Source: Streptomyces sp. NBC_01707 (GTDB lineage: Bacteria > Actinomycetota > Actinomycetes > Streptomycetales > Streptomycetaceae). Taken from it: a DNA stretch of 64,000 nt. The stretch is taken from positions 620,001 to 684,000 of the forward strand of contig NZ_CP109190.1 in assembly GCF_041438805.1 (NCBI RefSeq), given 5' to 3'. Under the pieces are notes generated by a model. It saw only the letters and a program-made list of their open reading frames with translations, did not search any database and was not told where the DNA came from. The position numbers were made by a program, and so were the translations under genes. This document shows, piece by piece, positions 8,668 through 15,831 of the stretch. Every line of letters starts with the position of its first letter. Position 1 is the first letter of the stretch.

Positions 8668-9015
8668 ATGAGCGACATCTGGGGATACCAGCCGACCACG
8701 GGCTACACCGCCGGGACGAACCTGACCGGTTACAAGGTCGAGGCGACCGACGGAAGCATCGGCAAGGTCGACAAGCACTCCGATGAGGTCGGCTCCTCCT
8801 GCATAGTGGTCGACATCGGCGTCTGGATCTTCGGCAAGCACGTACTGCTGCCTGCCGGAACCATCACCCTCATCGACGCCTCGGAGAAGAAGATCCACGT
8901 CTCGCGCACGAAGGCCGAGATCAAGGATTCACCCGAGTTCGACAAGGACAAGCACCTCGGCGACCCGGGCTATCACGACGCGGTCGGTGAATATTACGAC
9001 GCCCCCCGCCTCTGA
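8668..9015 (+). CDS. PRC-barrel domain protein
   Basis: A 115-residue soluble protein with a PRC-barrel-like beta core: G-Y-K-V-E-A-T-D-G-S-I-G-K-V-D near residues 26-40, V-V-D-I-G-V-W-I-F-G-K near 49-59, and the L-P-A-G-x-I-T-x-I-D strand. The ATG at 8668 has AAGGAG 5-11 bp upstream; the longer frame from 8653 starts inside that site. PRC-barrel proteins of this size in streptomycetes are often stress-associated. That role is inferred from the family and not visible here. Confidence 0.85.
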   Translation: MSDIWGYQPTTGYTAGTNLTGYKVEATDGSIGKVDKHSDEVGSSCIVVDIGVWIFGKHVLLPAGTITLIDASEKKIHVSRTKAEIKDSPEFDKDKHLGDPGYHDAVGEYYDAPRL

Positions 9016-9389
9016 CACGAGGCCATGAAGCGCGAGGCCGGGGTGGGCCAGGGATTCCTGGACCACTCCGGCATGTCCGCGGCGGACCGGGGCCGGGGGA
9101 ACGGGAACACCGGCGGGCAAGGACCGTGCGGCTCCGGCCAGGGTCGCGACTCCCTCGGCGAACCGCCCCCGCGATCGCGGAGCGGACCTGGCTCTTCGCC
9201 TGCCAGGCTGATCGAGGAGCGTGCTCAGCCATGCCCCATGTCTGATTGCCCAAGGCCTGGGCCCCGTGCCACCCATGGCAGGCTCGGCCAAGACGGACTT
9301 GCGACGCCGGGTCGCGGACTGCGCCGCCTAACGCGTGACGCTCGGACCGCCGACTGGCCCGCACCGCGCGGTGGGCGTTTCATCGAAGG
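9016..9389. other. Non-coding gap
   Basis: About 370 GC-rich bases with short frames on both strands but no family similarity, ribosome site or hairpin that I can support. Confidence 0.5.
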
Positions 9390-10160
9390 GTGACCCATCT
9401 GCGTATCGATGTGCACGCCCATCTGTGGACCCCGGCGTACCTGGACCGCCTCGAACGACTGGGGAAGACCGATACCGACACCCAGCGCGGAATCGGCGCC
9501 GACGCCACCGAGGCCGATCTGGACCGCCGTTTCGCACTGATGGATCAGGCCGGCATCGACCTTCAGGTGCTCTCCGTGGCACCGCAGTCCCCGCACCTGA
9601 CGGGCGAATCCGACGCCGTGGCGCTGGCGGCTTCGGCGAACGAGTCGTACGCAGAGCTGGTGGGCCGTTTCCCCGGGCGCTTCCGCGCCTTCGCCGCGCT
9701 GCCCCTCCCCCATGTCGACGCGGCCCTGCGTGAAGCCGTCCATGCCCTGGACGACCTCGGCGCGGTCGGTGTCGGCGTGACCACGACCGTACTCGGCCGC
9801 ACACTCGCCGACCCGCTCTTCGAACCCCTCTACGAGGAGCTCGACCGGCGCGGTGCCGTCCTGTACATCCACCCGGCCGGCGAAGGGGCCGCCAGCCCGC
9901 TCATCATCGGGCACGACATGACGTGGATGGTCGGAGCTCCGGTCGAGGACACGGTGGCGGTCATGCATCTGATCCTGGCGGGTATCCCCGTGCGTTATCC
10001 GCGGATGCGTATCCTGGCCTCTCATCTGGGCGGGGCGCTGCCATTGTTGCCGCGCCGACTCGACAATCATCTGGCGTTCGAATCCCCCGAGACGCCCGAG
10101 CTGCCTTCGGTGGCTGTCGGCCGCCTCTGGTACGACACGGTCAGCCATGCGCATGCGCCA
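9390..10160 (+). pseudogene. Amidohydrolase_2-family hydrolase, 3'-truncated
   Basis: From GTG 9390 the product is a metal-dependent TIM-barrel hydrolase of the amidohydrolase_2 (ACMSD-like) type. The H9-x-H11 motif, H161 and H212 (S-H-L-G-G) are present. Similarity ends at W-Y-D-T-V-S-H-A-H-A-P (about residue 257). The last 50-60 residues, including the terminal metal/catalytic Asp of the G-T-D motif, are missing. The frame continues open to 10679, but only through antisense of the facing alanyl-tRNA-synthetase-like gene. The predicted 429-residue chimera should therefore be inactive. Confidence 0.75.
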
Positions 10161-10190
10161 CGCGGCAAGAGCGCGTCACCCCCGCGGGCC

Positions 10191-11357
10191 TCACTCCTGC
10201 CGCAGGCTCGTGACCATCTCACGTGGCAGACCATGGGTGTCGTGGAGGTAGTGGAAGTCCTCCTCGGTCAGCCGGCCTTGGAACCGGGGTCGGGCGAGCA
10301 CCTGACGACCGCGCTCCAGGAGCCGACGGAACCGGCGCTCCTCTTCGAGCAACAGCCGGAGCACGTCGCCTGGGCGCATGTCCTGCCGGAAGTGGTCCAG
10401 GGTGTGCTCGACCAGTTGTACCGGCAGGTCGTCGACACCACGCGAAGGATCGTCCCGCCAGAGAACGGTGAGCATCCGTCGTACCAGGCGGCGCAGCACG
10501 TAGCCCCGTCCGGTGTTGGCCGGGCGCACGCCGTCGCCGAGCACCACGACGGCGGAGCGCAGGTGGTCGCACACCAGCCGCAGCGAGGGCTCGTCCATGG
10601 GCCACAGGGTCGGCACGAGGCGGTGCCACGGCTCGAAGACGTCGCATTCGAACACGGACGACTTGCCCTGGAGCAGTGAGGCCAGCCGCTCCAGGCCGAG
10701 TCCGGTGTCGACGTTGCGCTGAGGAAGAGGCACGAGGGAACCGTCGTCGAGCCGGCGGTGGGTCATCATCACGTGATTCCACACCTCCACCCAGCGGTCG
10801 TCGCGGGTGGGTGTGGCCTCGGGTGGGCAGTCACCGCTCCACAGGAAGATCTCGGAGTCAGGACCGCACGGTCCGACAGGTCCGTTGGACCACCAGTTGT
10901 CCTCCACGGTGAGTTCGACCGGGACTCCGCGGTCCTGCCACAGCCGATGGGAAGCGGTGTCCGGCCCGGTCTGACTGTCACCGGCATGGACCGTGGCATG
11001 CAGCAGGCCGGGATCGATACCCAATCCCTCGGTCAGCAGCCCGTATCCCCAGTCGAGACTGAGCGGCCCTTCGTAGTCACCGAGCGACCATGTGCCGAGC
11101 ATCTCGAAGACGGTCAGGTGAGTGGCGTCGCCGACCTCCTCCAGGTCCGTGGTGCGCAGACAGCGCTGCACGTTGACCAGCCGCCTGCCCAGCGGATGGG
11201 GACGCCCCTCAAGGTATGGAGTGAGCGGGTGCATACCGGAGGTCGTGAAGAGCACGGGGTCGCCTGACGGTGGCAGCAGCGTCGAGCCGACGATCCGGCG
11301 ATGGGCGCGCTCTTCGAAGTACTCGATGAACGTACTGACCAGCTGTTCTGTCTTCAT
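10191..11357 (-). CDS. Stand-alone alanyl-tRNA synthetase catalytic-core protein
   Basis: A 388-residue protein corresponds to only the N-terminal half of AlaRS. Visible elements are F-T-T-S-G-M-H-P-L-T-P-Y (37-48), class II motif 2 spanning C66 to about Y95 with T-V-F-E-M-L-G-T-W, the G-P-V-G-P-C-G-P-D-S-E-I loop (159-170), E-V-W-N (191-194) and motif 3 D-T-G-L-G-L-E-R (217-224). A helical tRNA-contact region follows and ends at H-D-T-H-G-L-P. The editing domain, oligomerisation domain and C-Ala are absent. AAGGAG lies 6-12 bp before ATG 11357. It is probably a dedicated aminoacyl-adenylate or tRNA-charging paralogue rather than the housekeeping enzyme. No biosynthetic partner is adjacent. 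Confidence 0.82.
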   Translation of the reverse strand: MKTEQLVSTFIEYFEERAHRRIVGSTLLPPSGDPVLFTTSGMHPLTPYLEGRPHPLGRRLVNVQRCLRTTDLEEVGDATHLTVFEMLGTWSLGDYEGPLSLDWGYGLLTEGLGIDPGLLHATVHAGDSQTGPDTASHRLWQDRGVPVELTVEDNWWSNGPVGPCGPDSEIFLWSGDCPPEATPTRDDRWVEVWNHVMMTHRRLDDGSLVPLPQRNVDTGLGLERLASLLQGKSSVFECDVFEPWHRLVPTLWPMDEPSLRLVCDHLRSAVVVLGDGVRPANTGRGYVLRRLVRRMLTVLWRDDPSRGVDDLPVQLVEHTLDHFRQDMRPGDVLRLLLEEERRFRRLLERGRQVLARPRFQGRLTEEDFHYLHDTHGLPREMVTSLRQE

Positions 11358-11995
11358 GGGATGACTCCTTCGCGTCGTAGCGGGGGAGGCACCGGAGAAC
11401 GGGACCGTTCAGTCGCCCGGCCGGGGGCCAAGGGCGCCACAGCACTACCGACGGACCGTTTCCGGTCGCCGGGAGGAGGGGAAGGTCAGGCGGCGGCAAC
11501 CGGCGAGCTGGTCGCTCGCGCGGTCGCGATGGTGCTTGGGCCGGTGACGTTCATGTGGATGACCATAACGCGTTCCTGCCCACCGCGGCATCCGAATTTG
11601 CTGCCAGGATTCCTACGCGACTGTCCCGCGAGACAAGGTGGTGGGGGCCTCTCACCACGTCTGCGAGGCATCAGAGACGCTGGACGGACGAAGCGCTCGG
11701 GTGCCGACCGGAGGGCACGGTCACAGACTGATCATGGGACGTGACGGTCAATCCGATGGACGTGGCGATGTTCCAGGAAACGCTACTCGCGGTTTCGCCT
11801 GCAGCTGCTCCAGGTGAGCTTCCCGGCATACAACGTGCCGGAAACTGACCTGGTGACTCCGCGAGCACGCCGCGAACCGCTCGGTGTCGCCGGCCCCCAC
11901 CGACTGAAGCGCAGTCGGCCGCCAGGCGCTGTCGTCGAACGAGGATCGTCAGGGGCCGGTGGGTCGCGATCGCGCTGGAGGAGAATGCCGTCGTG
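11358..11995. other. Intergenic region without supported gene
   Basis: About 640 bp lie between the AlaRS-like gene and the right end of the IS200/IS605 element. Short frames on both strands lack family similarity. The missing N-terminal half of the CynX-type transporter found on the far side of the element (14037-14561) is not here. Confidence 0.5.
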
Positions 11996-12001
11996 ACTCC
12001 T

Positions 12002-12021
12002 CCCCGCCATAAATGACGGGG
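12002..12021 (-). repeat. IS right-end hairpin (tnpB side)
   Basis: An imperfect palindrome with 9-base arms and one mismatch (CCCCGCCAT and ATGACGGGG) lies 8 bp beyond the tnpB stop. In TnpB elements this end is transcribed as the 3' part of the guide (omega/re) RNA scaffold, with the guide taken from the flank just outside, about 11996 and lower. Confidence 0.6.
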
Positions 12022-12028
12022 CTTCCTG

Positions 12029-13255
12029 TTACGCCGGGTTGGCGTCACAGCGGACCAGCCCGGCCCGGTTCAAAACGTTGATCGCGCCCACCGTGTCAGC
12101 GTGCGCCAGGTGGCCGCAGGCGACGCAGTGGAACTTCTCCTGAGTGGTGCGGTTCTCCGCTGAGACGTGCCCACAGGCGGGGCAGGTCCGGGAGGTGTTG
12201 CGGGGGTCTACGGCGATTATTGTCCGGCCGGCGCTTTCAGCCTTGCTGGTCAGGATCGCGAGGAACACCCCCCAACCCGCGTCGTGGATCGATTTGTTCA
12301 GCCCGGCCTTCGCAGCGGCCCCGTTGGGCAGGAAGTTGCCCGGAGTCTCGGGGTCGGGCTTGGGCTTAGGGGCGCGCACCATGTTGCGGATCGTCAGCTT
12401 CTCGTGCGCGATCAGATCGTGCTGACGGACCAGGCCGAGTGCGGTCTTGTGCGCTTGGTCGAGGCGCTGACGGCGCGCCTTGCCGTGCAGGGCGGCGACC
12501 TTCTCGACCGCCAGGCGGTGCTTCTTCGTCCGCTTGTCCCGGCGGACTCGGGGGAACCGGGCCAGGGCTTGCTGGGCGTCGGCGAGGGCATCGGCGTTGC
12601 GCCGACCGTGGCGCGGGTTGGGCACGAACTCGCCGTTTGAATCGGCGAGGAAGTTGCTGATGCCCAGATCGATACCTACAACGCTGCCGGCCTTGGGCAG
12701 CGGCTCGGGCTGTTCCTGCTCGGCAGTGAGCACGACGAACCACTTACGGCCCTCGCGCTTAACCGAGACGGTCTTGACCCTGCCGACCACGGCACGGTGC
12801 TGGTTGACCTTGACGTGCCCGACACCCTGGAGGCGGACGCGGGTGGTCGGCTCGTGCGGGGTGCTGTCCCAGCGGCAGCCGTCCCCGTCCTTCGGGAAGT
12901 CCACCGTGTCGAACCAGCTCACCCCGCGAAAACGCGGGTAACCGGGCGTCTCGCCGGCCTGAACCCGGCGGAAGAACGCCTGCATCGCCTTGTCCAGGCG
13001 GCGTAGCGTGGCCTGCTGCGACGAGAACGACCAACGGCCGTGCCGCTCCGGGTCGAACGCCCGGATGTCCTTGAGCTGGGCGGACTGCATGCCGTACTTC
13101 ACCGACGTCTTCGAGACGTGCCGGTAGGCGTCACGGCGTTCCTGTAAGGCCCCGTTGTAGAGCGAGCAGTGATCGCGGAGCATCTCCTCCAACGCGATCG
13201 ACTGGCCCACAGTGGGCCGCATGAGGAACCTGTACGCACGGATCATCCAGCCCAC
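12029..13255 (-). CDS. tnpB: RNA-guided endonuclease TnpB (IS200/IS605 family)
   Basis: A 408-residue TnpB with an N-terminal OrfB helix-turn-helix/WED region (R-A-Y-R-F at 6-10) and the RuvC-like nuclease. The catalytic triad is complete: D196 (G-I-D-L-G), E285 (A-H-E-K-L) and D387 (H-A-D-T-V-G-A). The zinc ribbon C358-x2-C361 and C377-x2-C380 lies between the last two. Met4 is an alternative start. TnpB cleaves DNA next to a transposon-associated motif using an RNA derived from the element end and so favours element retention. The protein is full length with no frameshift. Confidence 0.95.
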   Translation of the reverse strand: MGWMIRAYRFLMRPTVGQSIALEEMLRDHCSLYNGALQERRDAYRHVSKTSVKYGMQSAQLKDIRAFDPERHGRWSFSSQQATLRRLDKAMQAFFRRVQAGETPGYPRFRGVSWFDTVDFPKDGDGCRWDSTPHEPTTRVRLQGVGHVKVNQHRAVVGRVKTVSVKREGRKWFVVLTAEQEQPEPLPKAGSVVGIDLGISNFLADSNGEFVPNPRHGRRNADALADAQQALARFPRVRRDKRTKKHRLAVEKVAALHGKARRQRLDQAHKTALGLVRQHDLIAHEKLTIRNMVRAPKPKPDPETPGNFLPNGAAAKAGLNKSIHDAGWGVFLAILTSKAESAGRTIIAVDPRNTSRTCPACGHVSAENRTTQEKFHCVACGHLAHADTVGAINVLNRAGLVRCDANPA

Positions 13256-13296
13256 CCCCTTCGGTCGAGTTCACTTGAGCATACTACCCTTGGTGT

Positions 13297-13725
13297 ATGT
13301 CACCACGTTGGGAACCGAACCCCGATATTCGGCGAGGGAATCACGTCGTCTACCATCTGCATGCACACTTGGTGTTTGTCACCAAGTACCGACGTGAGAT
13401 CTTCAACGGCGAGATGCTGACCAGGTGCGAGGCGATCATGCGGGACGTGTGCGAGAGCTTCGGCGCAGAGCTGCGCGAGTTCAACGGCGAGGGCGACCAC
13501 GTCCACCTGCTCGTGCACTACCCGCCGAAGCTCGCCCTGTCCAAGCTGGTCAACAGCTTGAAGGGCGTCAGCTCCCGGTATCTGCGGGCGGAGTACACCG
13601 GCCGGATCAACCGGATCGGCATGGGCTCGGTGTTCTGGGCACCGTCCTACTTCGTAGGGTCCTGTGGCGGCGCACCGCTGAGCATCGTCAAGGACTACAT
13701 CGAGAACCAGAAGCGTCCAGCCTGA
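13297..13725 (+). CDS. tnpA: IS200/IS605 transposase TnpA (Y1 HUH)
   Basis: A 142-residue Y1 single-strand transposase. The HUH metal motif is H68-V-H70 followed by L-L-V, and the catalytic tyrosine is Y134 in V-K-D-Y-I-E-N-Q. The N-terminal strand H-A-H-L-V-F-V-T-K-Y is also typical. It is divergent from tnpB across a 41-bp gap that must hold both promoters. Length and motifs are complete. Transposition would proceed through single-stranded intermediates with insertion 3' of a short specific target and no target duplication. Confidence 0.94.
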   Translation: MSPRWEPNPDIRRGNHVVYHLHAHLVFVTKYRREIFNGEMLTRCEAIMRDVCESFGAELREFNGEGDHVHLLVHYPPKLALSKLVNSLKGVSSRYLRAEYTGRINRIGMGSVFWAPSYFVGSCGGAPLSIVKDYIENQKRPA

Positions 13726-14036
13726 CCGTCACCCCGAGGCGCAAAGAACTCCGGCACTCCGCGCCTCCGTGCCAAGGATCGCATTCCCGCCCGGCCTGAA
13801 GGCCGGGATTCCCTGCGAAGATCAGGGATGGGGTCCGTCTTCTGGTCCCGCTCCTACTTCGCCGGGTCCTGCGGCGGCGCACCGCTGACCGTCATCCGTC
13901 AGTACATCGAAGGCCAGAAGCGGCCTACCTGACCGTCACTCCTGCAAGCGCAGAAAGCTCCGGCGCTTCACGCCTTCGGACCAAGGATGCGCCTCCCTCC
14001 CCGGCTGAAGCCGGGGATACCCACGCAAGATCAGGG
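13726..14036 (+). repeat. Tandem pair of IS200/IS605 tnpA-side ends
   Basis: Two related segments, about 13726-13827 and 13933-14036, each follow a tnpA 3' end. They share CTGACCGTCAC, C-AAG-AT spacing and a closing stem-loop: CCCGGCC-TGAA-GGCCGGG at 13790-13807 in copy 1 and CCCCGGC-TGAA-GCCGGGG at 13999-14016 in copy 2. Both end in AAGATCAGGG and are followed by ATGGG. Copy 2 belongs to an older, mostly deleted element. Confidence 0.75.
13828..13932 (+). pseudogene. tnpA C-terminal remnant of a second IS200/IS605 element
   Basis: The frame beginning at ATG 13828 encodes 34 residues that align with the last part of the intact TnpA (M-G-S-V-F-W, S-Y-F-x-G-S-C-G-G-A-P-L, Q-Y-I-E-G-Q-K-R-P). 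It includes the equivalent of the catalytic tyrosine but not the HUH motif. It differs enough in sequence to come from a related, not identical, element. It is too short to function. Confidence 0.8.
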
Positions 14037-14561
14037 ATGGGCGTGCAGTCTCTGGGGTTCTACGCGACAACCGCGTACCTGCCCTCCCTCCTGGGCGACG
14101 CGGGCCTGTCTGCAGCTGAGGCAGGCCTCCTGCTGTCCCTCGCCAACCTGATCGGCATCGCGGCTGCCTTCACCACGCCGACGCTTGCAGTTCGGGCCGG
14201 AAGGCCAGGACTGCTCGCCATCCTCGCGGCGGTCCTCACGGGCCTCCTGGTCGCGCACGCCTCTGCGGCGCATTTATGCGTCTTGCTGCTGGGGTTCGGT
14301 CAAAGCGGAGCATTCTCACTGGCGTTGCTGTTCATTGTGCTGCGCGCACCAGACGGCAGGCATGCGGCGCAGCTCTCCGGCATGGCGCAGTGCTACGGCT
14401 ACCTACTTGCGGCGGTCGGACCGCTCGCATTGGGCGCGGCGCACCAGGCCACCGGCAGTTGGACCCTCCCGCTCGTCCTGCTGCTCGTGCTGCTCGTCCC
14501 GCAGACCGCCGCCGGGCTCGGCGCCTCCAGGAACCGCTACGCCGCACCCGAGCAACCGTGA
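14037..14561 (+). pseudogene. CynX/NimT-type MFS transporter, C-terminal half
   Basis: A 174-residue frame starts exactly at the end of the IS remnant and reads M-G-V-Q-S-L-G-F-Y-A-T-T-A-Y-L-P, then about five membrane helices (A-N-L-I-G-I-A-A-A-F, L-L-G-F-G-Q-S-G-A-F-S-L-A-L, A-Q-L-S-G-M-A-Q-C-Y-G-Y). This is the second half of a cyanate/2-nitroimidazole-type MFS protein. The first six helices are absent, and no matching half lies on the other side of the IS element. The ATG at 14037 is probably an internal Met, not a true start. Confidence 0.72.
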
Positions 14562-14694
14562 CGCTGAGGTGTAGCCGGGCGAACCGGCTGCACGGTGTCA
14601 GGTTCCACTCGCATCCAAATCGATGACGCGCGTCGTCGAGTGGCCGCCCGCTCGCCCATGCAGCCTTACTTGTCGAGGAGATCCAGGAGCCCTG

Positions 14695-15255
14695 ATGTCA
14701 GTCGAGATCGTCTACGAGACACACTCCACCACCACCGACAACGAAGCCGGCATCGCCACCGGCTGGCTCCCGGGCCAACTCTCGGACCTGGGCTGCCGCC
14801 AGGCCCGGGAATTGGGCGAACGTCGACCCGGCGACGGCTTCGCGGCCGTGTTCACCTCCGACCTGCACCGCGCTGTCCAGACAGCCCGGACCGCGTTCCC
14901 CGACGGCCGGCCCCCGATCCACCAAGACATCCGACTGCGTGAGTGCAACTACGGAGACCTCAACGGACACCCGCTCTCCCTCATCGCCGCCCAACGAGCC
15001 CAGCACATCGACGAACCGTTTCCCGGAGGCCAGAGCTACCGCCAGGTCGCCACGGCCACCCGCGCCTTCCTCCACGACCTCGCCACCGGATGGAACGGCA
15101 GCAGAATCCTGGTGATCGCCCACTCGGCCAACCGATGGGCACTGGACCATCTGCTCACCGGAACACCGCTGGAAGACCTGCTCCAAGCACCGCCCACCTG
15201 GCGCCCGGGCTGGCACTACACGCTGTCCGCCGACTGGCCCGCCTCGATCCGGTGA
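14695..15255 (+). CDS. Histidine phosphatase superfamily protein (variant RHG motif)
   Basis: A 186-residue phosphoglycerate-mutase-like protein. The phosphorylated histidine is H10, but the usual R-H-G is E-T-H-S here; R59 (S-D-L-H-R) and H143 (V-I-A-H-S) complete the pocket. L-R-E-C-N-Y-G-D-L-N-G (81-91) holds the acid Glu region. A GGAG ribosome site precedes ATG 14695; the frame opens upstream at 14623 without conservation. The T-H-S variant is, as I recall, typical of a streptomycete subgroup, so activity may be retained. The substrate is unknown. Confidence 0.85.
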   Translation: MSVEIVYETHSTTTDNEAGIATGWLPGQLSDLGCRQARELGERRPGDGFAAVFTSDLHRAVQTARTAFPDGRPPIHQDIRLRECNYGDLNGHPLSLIAAQRAQHIDEPFPGGQSYRQVATATRAFLHDLATGWNGSRILVIAHSANRWALDHLLTGTPLEDLLQAPPTWRPGWHYTLSADWPASIR

Positions 15256-15476
15256 ACCTATGCCGTCAGAGCACTGGTCATCTCTTGGTGCGCGCTCGGC
15301 GCGAGCACCCCGCAGCGCAAAGGTGCGGGTGTCCTCGGCATTGCGACGGCGCTGAACGACGGCGGCCTCGATCGGGGCCGGCTGGTCGTCCGGGACCGCC
15401 TCCGGCTCTGGGAACGCGCGCCGACTCAGCTCGCGCATCGCGCGGGTCTGCCGCTCGACTGCTGCCGGGATGCGAG

Positions 15477-15831
15477 TCAGTCGGCTGGGGGCGTCCAGCC
15501 GACTTCGGCTGCCTGGATGGTGGCGTGGGCGGGGAAGACCTGATCGAGGCCCACGATGCTGAAAATCCTGCTGACCCTGTCGGGGACCGCGGCCAGGGCG
15601 ATGGTGAGTGGGCGGCAAGGGCGACGTTGCGAGCGGCGATCAGGACAGGGATGCCGGTGGAGTCACAGAAGGTGAGCCCGCCGAGGTCGACGACGAGCTG
15701 CTGGCCCGGCTCGATGGCCGGCCCGGGGAGGAGGCCGAGGATCCCGGGCGCGCTGTCGTGGTCGAGTTCCCGGCCAGTTCGATGACGGGGCCGGAGGCAG
15801 TGGTTCGCGTACGGACTTCCAGCTGGCTCAC
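15477..15831 (-). pseudogene. STAS-domain anti-sigma-factor antagonist (RsbV-like), frameshifted
   Basis: The frame starts at GTG 15831, overlapping the RsbP stop as GTGA, with S-Q-L-E-V-R-T and P-V-I-E-L-A-G. The next frame continues E-L-D-H-D-S-A-P and L-V-V-D-L-G-G-L-T-F-C-D-S-T-G-I, including the phosphorylatable Ser of the D-S-T-G motif. A third frame supplies A-A-V-P-D-R-V and the C-terminal helix ending at 15477. Two frameshifts, near 15765 and near 15600, separate the three parts. It would have been the partner that the upstream phosphatase dephosphorylates. Either a true pseudogene or assembly errors are possible. Confidence 0.7.

Larger units (their letters stand above)
11996..13828 (-). 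mobile_element. IS200/IS605-family element with divergent tnpB and tnpA
   Basis: The element contains tnpB (leftward) and tnpA (rightward), 41 bp apart and divergent, the IS605 arrangement. One end, beyond the tnpB stop, has a hairpin at 12002-12021. The other end, beyond the tnpA stop, has a hairpin at 13790-13807 followed by GATCAGGG. Both transposition proteins keep their catalytic residues, so the element may be active. The exact ends are uncertain by a few bases: the tnpA-side end is placed near 13825-13828 because the same GATCAGGG-ATGGG junction recurs in the tandem remnant at 14037. Confidence 0.8.

Noticed and set aside
11671..12048. 125-codon minus-strand frame overlapping the tnpB 3' end
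   Set aside because: No homology and it runs through the IS end hairpin; likely non-coding.
13726..14036. Possible CRISPR-like repeat pair with spacer
   Set aside because: There are only two copies, each tied to a tnpA end, with stem-loops matching IS200/IS605 ends; no array and no cas genes.
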